From contig CAVDMD010000061.1 in the NCBI GenBank assembly GCA_963609975.1, positions 1-13,500 of the forward strand: DNA of 13,500 bases, given 5' to 3'. This document shows, piece after piece, positions 5,975-11,455 of this stretch. This DNA is from UMGS973 sp963609975. GTDB taxonomy: Bacteria > Bacillota > Clostridia > Peptostreptococcales > Anaerovoracaceae. The notes under the pieces were generated by a model, which had not been told where the DNA came from, did no database searches, and saw only the letters and a program-made list of their open reading frames with translations. The position numbers and the translations under genes are program-made. Within the stretch, counting starts at the first letter, position 1. Each line of letters starts with the position of its first letter.

Positions 5975-7180
5975 ATGAACAAATACCTGATAGACAAACA
6001 GGAAATCGACTCAATAGAGCTGAAATGTCTGGTTGTAAGCAGAGGCCTCAAAGTCGGCAAAGAAGTATACAGACAGTTTTCCGAGGATTACAGGCTTGAC
6101 ATCAACCCTCTTACCTGCAACAGCTTCAGGCTGTCTGACGGAACCATAGTTCAGCTTACAGATATGGGGTTTCATCTCAGATACCTTGGAGGTATGCTTT
6201 CATGGAGCAATCTCAAGCTTTTGAAATACGCCTCTCAGCTTGGCACTCCTTTCACACTTGAAGTAGCCGAAGACAAAGCCGCACTTATGTACAAAGGAGA
6301 GTTCCTTGACTTTGTAACGTTTCCCGAAAAAACAGACTTTTTCAGGCGGCACACATCCCTCGGCACACCCTACATAGGCAACGCTGTGCTTCAGGGCGTG
6401 GACTGGGTTGCGTTTCAGTGCCTGTGGCCATGCGAATATGCCGCAGCAGGCAAGCCATGTGAATTCTGTTTTTCGGGAGCGGATTTTGAAGCTCTTGCAA
6501 GAAAAGGCAAACCTCAGCCGGCAGCTCTTGCTTCATCGGATGTTGCCGAAATCGTAAAATATGCAGTCGAAAAAGTAAACTGCAGCAGCGTGCAGATTAC
6601 AGGCGGCTCAACCTTTGCAGGCAAAACAGAGGCTTCACACCTGCGGTCTTATCTCAAAGCAATCTCCGAAACCGTCAGTGTTCCCGGAGAGCTTCTGCTG
6701 TATATAACTCCGCCGGAGGAGCTTGCGCTTGCAGATGAATATTTTGAACTGGGCGCAAGCCGTATAGCCTGCAGCCTTGAGGTCTGGGATATGAGCAGAG
6801 CAAAGATAATCACCCCGGGCAAGGCTTTCTTCACAACAAGAGAGCGCCATCTTAAAGCGCTTGAATATATAGCTCAAAAATACGGAAACGGCAAAGCTTT
6901 TTCAAATTTCATCATAGGACTTGAAAGCCTTGATACACTGAAAGAAGGCTCCGCTTATCTTGCCGAAAGAGGCATACTTCCTGCCGCTTCAATCTGGATG
7001 CCTATGGGAAGACCTGTCATGGGCTCTATGCAGGCTCCTGATATAGATTACTACAGACAGGTCAAAGAGCATTTTGCCATGCTCTATGACAAATACGATC
7101 TGGAACCGGCAGAGTGCTGCGGGCTTAATGTATGTATGGAAAGAGATATATGGAGATATTCAAAAGGAGAGGAGCTATGA
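5975..7180 (+). CDS. Radical SAM protein with atypical cysteine spacing
   Basis: This 401-residue cytoplasmic protein has cysteines at 149, 153, 162 and 165. The final PCEFC gives the C-x-aromatic-C half of a radical SAM cluster motif. The next cysteine upstream is 8 residues away instead of the usual 3 (C153-x8-C162-x2-C165). An ITGGSTFAG stretch near residue 207 fits the glycine-rich SAM-binding GGE-type motif, and CSLEVWD and NFIIGLES fit later barrel strands. A cluster of cysteines near the C-terminus (AECCGLNVCMERD) could hold a second iron-sulfur cluster. I do not recognise the reaction. It lies 10 bp after the arsR-type gene and overlaps the DUF5714 gene by ATGA, so the three act together. 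Maturation or handling of a metal- or sulfur-containing cofactor, or modification of a metalloid, are possible roles but unproven. Confidence 0.75.
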   Translation: MNKYLIDKQEIDSIELKCLVVSRGLKVGKEVYRQFSEDYRLDINPLTCNSFRLSDGTIVQLTDMGFHLRYLGGMLSWSNLKLLKYASQLGTPFTLEVAEDKAALMYKGEFLDFVTFPEKTDFFRRHTSLGTPYIGNAVLQGVDWVAFQCLWPCEYAAAGKPCEFCFSGADFEALARKGKPQPAALASSDVAEIVKYAVEKVNCSSVQITGGSTFAGKTEASHLRSYLKAISETVSVPGELLLYITPPEELALADEYFELGASRIACSLEVWDMSRAKIITPGKAFFTTRERHLKALEYIAQKYGNGKAFSNFIIGLESLDTLKEGSAYLAERGILPAASIWMPMGRPVMGSMQAPDIDYYRQVKEHFAMLYDKYDLEPAECCGLNVCMERDIWRYSKGEEL

Positions 7181-7872
7181 GCGGCTGCCTTATATGCAAA
7201 AGCCCTCTTGTATATTCACCCGATATACGAAGGTCTGCAGAGTGCTGCTTATGCGGAAAACATACAGAAACCAATGTAATATGCGAGCAGGGGCATTTTG
7301 TTTGTGACGAATGTCACGAAAAGGCTGCAATCAGAAGTATTCTGGAAGCGGCAGCAGGTCTTGATTCAAAAAATCCTGCTGAAATACTCACATATATGTT
7401 CAAATTGCCTGCAGTCTATATGCACGGTCCTGAGCACCACATACTCGCAGGCGCATCTGTTCTGATTGCATACTGCAATGCAAAAGGCATACCCAAAAAC
7501 ACAATGCTGAATGAAATGATTGCACGAGGCAGTCAGATTCCCGGCGGCACCTGCGGTTTCTGGGGCTGCTGCGGAGCTGCTCCAAGCGCAGGTATTGCCT
7601 GCAGTATAATTACACAGACGACCCCTATGAGCAGCGTCCAATGGGGCAATGCAAACCTGCTCACATCCAAGGTTCTCGCCGAAATAGGCAGATACGGCGG
7701 TCCCCGCTGCTGCAAACGAACGTCATATATTGCAGTTCTGACCGCTTCACAGCTTATATCCGAATACACCGGTGTGCAGCTTGATATGCCTGCCGGCATA
7801 CAGTGCGGTTTCTCCTCACAAAACAGCGAATGTCTGAAAGATCGCTGTCCGTTTTTTACTGATATAAAATAA
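7177..7872 (+). CDS. DUF5714 cysteine-rich protein
   Basis: The 231-residue protein starts at ATG7177, with AGGAGAGGAGCT just upstream; earlier in-frame starts lie inside the radical SAM gene. The N-terminus has paired cysteines (C4/C7, C23/C26, C36, C43/C46, with H40) typical of two zinc-ribbon-like knuckles. The middle holds YMHGPEHHILAGASVLIAY, which I recognise as the hallmark of DUF5714. The C-terminal half has GTCGFWGCCGAAPSAGIA, GPRCCKRTS and further cysteines. The family occurs in anaerobic bacteria and archaea and has no known function. The ATGA overlap with the radical SAM gene suggests coupled, stoichiometric synthesis, so it may be a partner or substrate carrier of that enzyme. 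No signal peptide or membrane segment is evident. Confidence 0.78.
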   Translation: MSGCLICKSPLVYSPDIRRSAECCLCGKHTETNVICEQGHFVCDECHEKAAIRSILEAAAGLDSKNPAEILTYMFKLPAVYMHGPEHHILAGASVLIAYCNAKGIPKNTMLNEMIARGSQIPGGTCGFWGCCGAAPSAGIACSIITQTTPMSSVQWGNANLLTSKVLAEIGRYGGPRCCKRTSYIAVLTASQLISEYTGVQLDMPAGIQCGFSSQNSECLKDRCPFFTDIK

Positions 7873-7901
7873 GGTATGGGATATTTCTCTCATACCTTTT
7901 T
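7871..7901. terminator. Terminator between converging DUF5714 and GLUG genes
   Basis: AAGGTATG (7871-7878), overlapping the DUF5714 stop codon, pairs with CATACCTT (7891-7898) around a 12-nt loop. On the plus strand it is followed by further T residues. On the minus strand it is followed by TTATTTTAT, so it may serve both genes. Confidence 0.7.
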
Positions 7902-7914
7902 CACAGTCAATTAT

Positions 7915-7956
7915 ACAGGGACAGCTGTACCAATCCCCCGGTCTGCTGTCCCCTGT
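7915..7956. repeat. Strong hairpin between converging genes
   Basis: ACAGGGACAGC (7915-7925) pairs with GCTGTCCCCTGT (7945-7956) with a single bulged base and a 19-nt loop. No T tract follows on either side, so it is not a classical terminator. It may stabilise the 3' end of either mRNA. Confidence 0.55.
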
Positions 7957-7964
7957 TCAAACTA

Positions 7965-9527
7965 CTATTCTTTGTTGTTTTTGAGTATCAGTCTGCCATT
8001 CTTAGATGTCCAGTATGTCGAGCTTAATTTCGGGCATTTTGAGAATGTGATTGAAGAAACCTTAGTTGCAGTTGCAAGCCATGGCTTCCATGTAAATCCT
8101 GCTGCGCCGTATGCTTTGCCTGATGTCTTGTAGTAGTTGTTGAAGATATTTCTCTTCATAACATCCCAGCCGCCGGTGTAGTAGCCTATGAGCTGACCTT
8201 TTGCCAGTTTGCTGTTGCTTCCGCTGACCTTGCCTGTCGAGTAGTTGCATTTAACATATCCGCCCAAGACGTCTGCTGTTGCTGCAAGACCGCCTGCATA
8301 ACCTGTACCCTTGTGAGTAACTGTGCCTGTATTGTAGCAGTTTCTCATATCTGCACAAAAACCTGCGACACCGCCTGCATTTGCGGTTACATTGCTGTTT
8401 ACCGAAATCTTGCCTTTGTTGTAGGTCTGCTCAACCTTGCCTGTGCTGCCTACAACTCCCGCAACACAGATTTCGTCAATGCCGACCTCAGCGCCTTTGT
8501 ATGAAATTGCGCCGCTGTTGCTGCATTTTGAAACTTTTTTACCGTTATAGACTACACTGCAGGCAATACCGGCTGCTGTCGAACCCTGATGATTCTTGGC
8601 ATTGTTGGTTATGCTGATGCTGCCTGTATTGGAGCACGATATTACGCTCGACTTTGTTTCTATTACTATACCTGCAGCGCTTGAAGTAAAAGCATAGGCG
8701 TTGTTTGTGGTTTTATTACCTGTAATGGTGATTTTGCCGCTGTTCTTACAGCCTGAAATTGCTGTGCTGCCGGAGTAAAACCCAGTTATACCTGCAACCT
8801 CACAGTCGCCGCTTCCCCAGTTCGGATCAGGAGTATGGGTCACAGAGATATTACCCTTGTTGGTACATTTAGTTACAGAGCCTTTGCCTGCAAACCATGC
8901 AATTCCTGCGGCAACCGGAGCATATTGTCCTTTATGAGTAATCTCTATATTGATACTGTTGGTACAGCTCTTGAACGTTCCTTTTTCGTATTCATAAAAC
9001 ACGATCCCGGCGACCTCGCACATATCATCAGTCTGATCACCATCCTCGTCTAAGATATAACGATTGCTGATTTTGATGCTGCCGGCGGTTTTAATTCCGT
9101 TAAAGGTGCAGTTTCTTGACATCGCAAGAAGTGCTGCAGCGCTTCCTCCGCCGGTCATGTTAATATTTACATTCGACATGGTCAGATCCTTGAAGGTTGC
9201 GCCCTCGGCATTTCCGAACAATGCGACTTTTTCTTTCCAGCTTGAAGTCGTATACGTATAGCCTTTGATTGATTTGCCGTTGCCGTCAAGTGTCCCTTTG
9301 AACGGGTTGTTTTTATCCGCAAACAGTATCAGATTTGTCTCACCCGAAAGGTCAATGTCGTTTGCCAGATAATATTTGCCTGACGGATTTTTTTCCATTG
9401 CCTTCAGGTCATCTGCTGTTGATATGGCTGTGCCGTCTGTAGCCGCATCCGCAACATACAGTCCCGGACCTGCCGGAATTGCAAAAGCAACCGCCACTGC
9501 CAGTAATAACGATAGTAGTTTTTTCAT
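7965..9527 (-). CDS. Secreted GLUG-like repeat protein, probable beta-helix
   Basis: The 520-residue product begins MKKLLSLLLAVAVAFAIP, a Sec signal peptide probably cleaved near ADA-A around residue 29. After a STADDLKAMEKNPSGKYYLA stretch and DGNGKSIKGYT, it carries at least seven repeats of the form C-x-N-x-G followed by a short beta-strand, for example CTNKGNISVTHT, CKNSGKITITG, CSNTGSISITN, CSNSGAISY and CYNTGTVTHKG, alternating with AAGI or AGGVAG turns. This is the pattern of GLUG and related right-handed beta-helix repeats found in surface and secreted proteins. No LPXTG anchor, lipobox or transmembrane tail is visible, so it is likely released or loosely attached. An enzymatic active site was not seen. 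AGGAGG lies 8 nt before ATG9527. It has its own promoter with a palindromic operator-like site. Confidence 0.72.
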   Translation of the reverse strand: MKKLLSLLLAVAVAFAIPAGPGLYVADAATDGTAISTADDLKAMEKNPSGKYYLANDIDLSGETNLILFADKNNPFKGTLDGNGKSIKGYTYTTSSWKEKVALFGNAEGATFKDLTMSNVNINMTGGGSAAALLAMSRNCTFNGIKTAGSIKISNRYILDEDGDQTDDMCEVAGIVFYEYEKGTFKSCTNSINIEITHKGQYAPVAAGIAWFAGKGSVTKCTNKGNISVTHTPDPNWGSGDCEVAGITGFYSGSTAISGCKNSGKITITGNKTTNNAYAFTSSAAGIVIETKSSVISCSNTGSISITNNAKNHQGSTAAGIACSVVYNGKKVSKCSNSGAISYKGAEVGIDEICVAGVVGSTGKVEQTYNKGKISVNSNVTANAGGVAGFCADMRNCYNTGTVTHKGTGYAGGLAATADVLGGYVKCNYSTGKVSGSNSKLAKGQLIGYYTGGWDVMKRNIFNNYYKTSGKAYGAAGFTWKPWLATATKVSSITFSKCPKLSSTYWTSKNGRLILKNNKE

Positions 9528-9561
9528 TTTGATTTCCTCCTCTTAAAAGGTTTCGTATCGC

Positions 9562-9590
9562 AGCAGCCTCATAGGTATGAGCCTCCTGCT
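9562..9590 (-). promoter_or_regulatory. Hairpin in the 5' leader of the GLUG gene
   Basis: AGCAG (9562-9566) pairs with CTGCT (9586-9590), and inside it CTCATA (9568-9573) pairs with TATGAG (9576-9581) around a 2-nt turn (effectively a larger loop). It lies between the promoter and the ribosome binding site and could affect translation or mRNA stability. No known riboswitch was recognised. Confidence 0.45.
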
Positions 9591-9606
9591 TATATTGTCA
9601 CCATAT

Positions 9607-9637
9607 AGTATAGACTGAACATTGATGTTCAGGTCAA
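9607..9637 (-). promoter_or_regulatory. GLUG gene promoter with perfect palindrome between -35 and -10
   Basis: On the minus strand TTGACC (9637-9632) and TATACT (9612-9607) are 19 bp apart; a TCTATA alternative gives 17. The spacer region holds CTGAACAT-CA-ATGTTCAG (9632-9615), a perfect inverted repeat with 8-bp arms. A repressor bound there would block RNA polymerase, so conditional expression of the surface protein is likely. Confidence 0.65.
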
Positions 9638-9670
9638 TACGCCAAATGTGGTTTTTCTGCGGTTTTTTAC

Positions 9671-9834
9671 TTCATCTGCCGCTATGCCAGCCTTTCGACT
9701 CTGCGCACGGTTTCATCTTCGGGAAGCTCCATATCAAGAATATCGGTAACCGCATCCGCTATATCCGGTTTTTGCATTACCAGCTTCCATATTTTCTCTC
9801 TAATTTCCTGTGAAAGCTGACCGCTTCTTACCTT
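9671..9834. repeat. Direct repeat, left copy (164 bp), flanking the Abi module
   Basis: These 164 bases match 11160-11323 at 158 positions, in the same orientation. The six differences are at 9801-9805 and 9820. Similarity stops sharply at both edges. The segment is the 3' end of the small gene at 11171-11380. Confidence 0.95.
9682..9834 (-). pseudogene. Truncated duplicate of the small gene downstream of tsf
   Basis: The frame encodes the last 50 residues of the 69-residue protein at 11171-11380, from KVRSGQLSQE to ETVRRVERLA, with AG changed to IR. The N-terminal 19 residues and the ribosome binding site are missing. Upstream the frame runs into the palindrome region and encodes unrelated residues. 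It is therefore a 3' fragment rather than a working gene. Confidence 0.88.
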
Positions 9835-9855
9835 ATGTCTATTATAAAAAAAAAT

Positions 9856-9910
9856 GGAAATATACGGAATTAAAATTCCTATTTCCACATATCGCACACA
9901 AGGTGCGATA
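9856..9910. repeat. Two consecutive palindromes at the left end of the Abi module
   Basis: The first palindrome (9856-9886) has outer arms GGAAATA and TATTTCC and inner arms GGAATT and AATTCC around AA. The second (9890-9910) has perfect 8-bp arms TATCGCAC and GTGCGATA with a 5-nt loop. A third follows at 9940-9965. No T tracts follow, so they are not ordinary terminators. Confidence 0.75.
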
Positions 9911-9934
9911 ACATTCAAGGTGCTTTCTTTGAAA

Positions 9935-9979
9935 TATACGGAAATATCTCTAAAGCGATATTTCCTATATTATAAAAAA
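9935..9979 (+). repeat. Dispersed palindromic repeat, copy R2
   Basis: ATACGGAAATATC, an 8-nt loop and GATATTTCC, then TATATTATAAAAAA. The arms at 9940-9948 and 9957-9965 pair perfectly over 9 bp. It differs from copy R1 (3281-3322, minus) at four positions. GAAATATACGGAA also occurs at 9857-9869, inside the first palindrome. The following 9980-10060 is very AT-rich with no gene seen. Confidence 0.7.
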
Positions 9980-10060
9980 ATATTATTTTTACAATAAAAA
10001 CTTTATTATTTTTTAATTTTTTGTCATAAACTATAATAAATACTACTAAGCGCACAAACC

Positions 10061-10089
10061 TTGACAAAGGGCTTTTTCTCGCTTATAAT
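10061..10089 (+). promoter_or_regulatory. Perfect consensus promoter of the Abi module
   Basis: TTGACA (10061-10066), exactly 17 bp, then TATAAT (10084-10089) matches the sigma-A consensus at every position. Transcription should begin near 10096. Such strength is unusual for a defence-gene mRNA but normal for an abundant small RNA. Confidence 0.9.
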
Positions 10090-10095
10090 GTATTT

Positions 10096-10164
10096 AATGA
10101 TTGAGTTGCAGACGCCTGCGGGGCCTGTGACCGAAGGAGTTCCTGCGGGAGCTCCTTTACTTTT
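10096..10164 (+). ncRNA. Candidate structured RNA of the abiF type
   Basis: The roughly 70-nt segment between the consensus promoter and the Abi reading frame is GC-rich in an otherwise AT-rich region. It contains a small hairpin, GCAG-ACGC-CTGC (10108-10119), a GGGGCCTGTGACC stretch and then AAGGAGTTCC-TGCG-GGAGCTCCTT (10134-10157). This 10-bp stem is followed by TTACTTTT, as in an intrinsic terminator. A conserved RNA called the abiF motif is known upstream of AbiF-family genes, and this position fits. Assignment rests on position and structure, not on a model search. Confidence 0.6.
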
Positions 10165-10218
10165 ATGGAGGATTATACGTCAAAGCCTTTTTTATCATTT
10201 CAAGATCAAATTCACAGT
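10165..10218 (+). pseudogene. N-terminal piece of the Abi gene in a shifted frame
   Basis: From ATG10165 the frame reads MEDYTSKPFLSFQDQIHS. The KPFLSFQDQI part is the usual start of Abi_2 proteins, and should continue into LRSKNLTISD, which lies in a different frame beginning at TTG10218. One missing base near 10217-10219 explains the break: the span from ATG10165 to the stop is 944 bases, one short of a multiple of three. A GGAGG at 10167-10171 lies 5 bases before ACG10177 (ACG TCA AAG CCT), so the original start may have been an ATG at that codon, now ACG. Confidence 0.7.
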
Positions 10219-11108
10219 TGCGCAGTAAAAATCTTACTATCTCCGATGCAGCTTATGCCGAACGTACGCTCCGTGAAATTGGATATTTCGGATTGATTGG
10301 AGGTTATAAAGAACCTTTCAAAAATCCTACGACAAAAAAATATAAAGATGGTACAACTTTTGAAAGTATTGTTGAGTTATATAAATTCGATGAAACTCTC
10401 AGGGAATTATTTTTAAAATACATTTTGAAGATCGAACGGCATATCCGTTCTCTACTTTCCTATTATTTCACAGCAAAATATGGAGAAAACCAATCTTTCT
10501 ATCTTGATGTCAATAGCTATGTTTCATTTCCAAACAGGAGCAACGATGTTTCTAAACTGATAGGAATATTAGATTCGCTCGCAAGTAAGAATAGTGATTA
10601 TCCCTACATTAATCATCAGCGACTTACTTACGGAAATGTTCCGCTTTGGGTTCTTGTAAATGGTTTGACCTTTGGTACACTGTCCAAGTTTTATGGCCTT
10701 GTGCAACCTGATATTCGCACGAAGATATCCAGAAATTTTAACGCAATTAAAGAAAAACAATTGACACAATACTTAAAAGTAATTACTAAATTCCGCAATG
10801 TTTGCGCCCATAACGAACGATTATTTTCATTCAAAACGAAGAACGCTATCCCTGATACAATTTTACATACAAAACTTTCAATTCCTCAAAAGGGTACACA
10901 ATACCTTTATGGAAAACAGGATTTATTTGCATTGGTCATCGCCTTTCGCTATCTCCTTTCCGATGAGGATTTTAAGAAATTCAAGAGAAGCCTTTCTCGG
11001 ATTTTCTCTGATTATCTTTCAAAAAAACATTCCCTGTCGCAGGAAAATATTTATGCTTTAATGGGTTTCCCATCAAACCGGAAGAACATTACGAGATACC
11101 GGAAATAG
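10218..11108 (+). CDS. Abi_2-family (AbiD/AbiF-like) abortive infection protein, 5' end frameshifted
   Basis: The intact frame encodes 296 residues beginning (L)RSKNLTISDAAYAERTL. GYFGLIGGYK, the YKFDETLRELFLKYILKIERHIRS stretch and R193-NVCA-H198 mark the Abi_2 family (PF07751), related to HEPN ribonucleases, whose R-x4-H pair is the catalytic motif. Such proteins stop growth of phage-infected cells, probably by cutting RNA. The only in-frame start at the 5' end is TTG10218 with no ribosome binding site; the missing N-terminus is present upstream in another frame. The protein may thus be made poorly, through frameshifting, or not at all, unless the missing base is a sequencing error. The gene is more AT-rich than its neighbours, faces the opposite way and is bracketed by direct repeats, all signs of acquisition. 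The upstream RNA may be its partner. Confidence 0.85.
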   Translation: MRSKNLTISDAAYAERTLREIGYFGLIGGYKEPFKNPTTKKYKDGTTFESIVELYKFDETLRELFLKYILKIERHIRSLLSYYFTAKYGENQSFYLDVNSYVSFPNRSNDVSKLIGILDSLASKNSDYPYINHQRLTYGNVPLWVLVNGLTFGTLSKFYGLVQPDIRTKISRNFNAIKEKQLTQYLKVITKFRNVCAHNERLFSFKTKNAIPDTILHTKLSIPQKGTQYLYGKQDLFALVIAFRYLLSDEDFKKFKRSLSRIFSDYLSKKHSLSQENIYALMGFPSNRKNITRYRK

Positions 11109-11131
11109 CTGCAAATCGACATTTCCGGTAT
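11096..11131 (+). repeat. Palindrome at the Abi stop codon, diverged repeat copy R3
   Basis: ATACCGGAAAT (11096-11106) and ATTTCCGGTAT (11121-11131) are perfect 11-bp arms around a 14-nt loop, and TATAAG follows. The layout (ATAC-GGAAAT, loop, ATTTCC, TATTATAA) matches copy R2 with several changes. It overlaps the Abi stop codon and may act as an mRNA 3' end, though no T tract follows. Confidence 0.65.
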
Positions 11132-11159
11132 TATAAGCTGGCACACGGCAGGATTGAAA

Positions 11160-11323
11160 TTCATCTGCCGCTATGCCAGCCTTTCGACTCTGCGCACGGT
11201 TTCATCTTCGGGAAGCTCCATATCAAGAATATCGGTAACCGCATCCGCTATATCCGGTTTTTGCATTACCAGCTTCCATATTTTCTCTCCGGCCTCCTGT
11301 GAAAGCTGGCCGCTTCTTACCTT
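11160..11323. repeat. Direct repeat, right copy (164 bp), flanking the Abi module
   Basis: This copy is the native-looking one, since it continues into the full-length small gene. It matches 9671-9834 except at 11290-11294 and 11309. The repeat period is 1489 bp. Confidence 0.95.
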
Positions 11324-11380
11324 GTAGGACAGAAACTCTGCGAGTTCTCCTGCAATTTCACGTTTTTCTTTCATATCCAT
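11171..11380 (-). CDS. Hypothetical 69-residue acidic helical protein
   Basis: The product starts MDMKEKREIAGELAEFLSY and ends with ETVRRVERLA. It is rich in charged residues with a heptad-like spread of hydrophobic residues, so a small helical cytoplasmic protein is likely. AAAGGAG lies 10 nt before ATG11380; an ATG at 11407 lies before that site and is not used here. The gene follows the tsf terminator hairpin closely, with no room for its own promoter in between, so it probably depends on read-through or on a promoter inside tsf. Its last 50 codons are duplicated at 9682-9834. I do not recognise the family. Confidence 0.7.
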   Translation of the reverse strand: MDMKEKREIAGELAEFLSYKVRSGQLSQEAGEKIWKLVMQKPDIADAVTDILDMELPEDETVRRVERLA

Positions 11381-11412
11381 TGTCTGAAATCTCCTTTTGC
11401 TGTTCATTTAGC

Positions 11413-11439
11413 AAAACCCCTGCACATATGCACAGGGGT
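11413..11439 (-). terminator. Terminator-like hairpin after tsf
   Basis: On the minus strand ACCCCTG and CAGGGGT pair, and the interior can pair further through two G-U pairs and CATATG. TTTTGC follows on the minus strand. It starts 16 bp after the tsf stop codon. The next gene begins 33 bp later, so some read-through is probable. Confidence 0.75.
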
Positions 11440-11455
11440 CTTAAAATCATTTAGC

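Noticed and set aside
7965..9527. CRISPR-like or tandem DNA repeats in the GLUG gene
   Set aside because: The repetition is at the protein level (C-x-N-x-G units of varying spacing); the DNA units are not near-identical and there are no spacers.
9835..9918. Reading frame extending the duplicate fragment to a 78-residue protein starting at 9918
   Set aside because: The added N-terminal residues come from translation of the palindrome region, with no ribosome binding site. Only the last 50 residues match the real gene.
9671..11323. Classical composite transposon or insertion sequence
   Set aside because: The flanking repeats encode no transposase, are direct copies of a host gene end, and no short target duplication was found at their outer edges.
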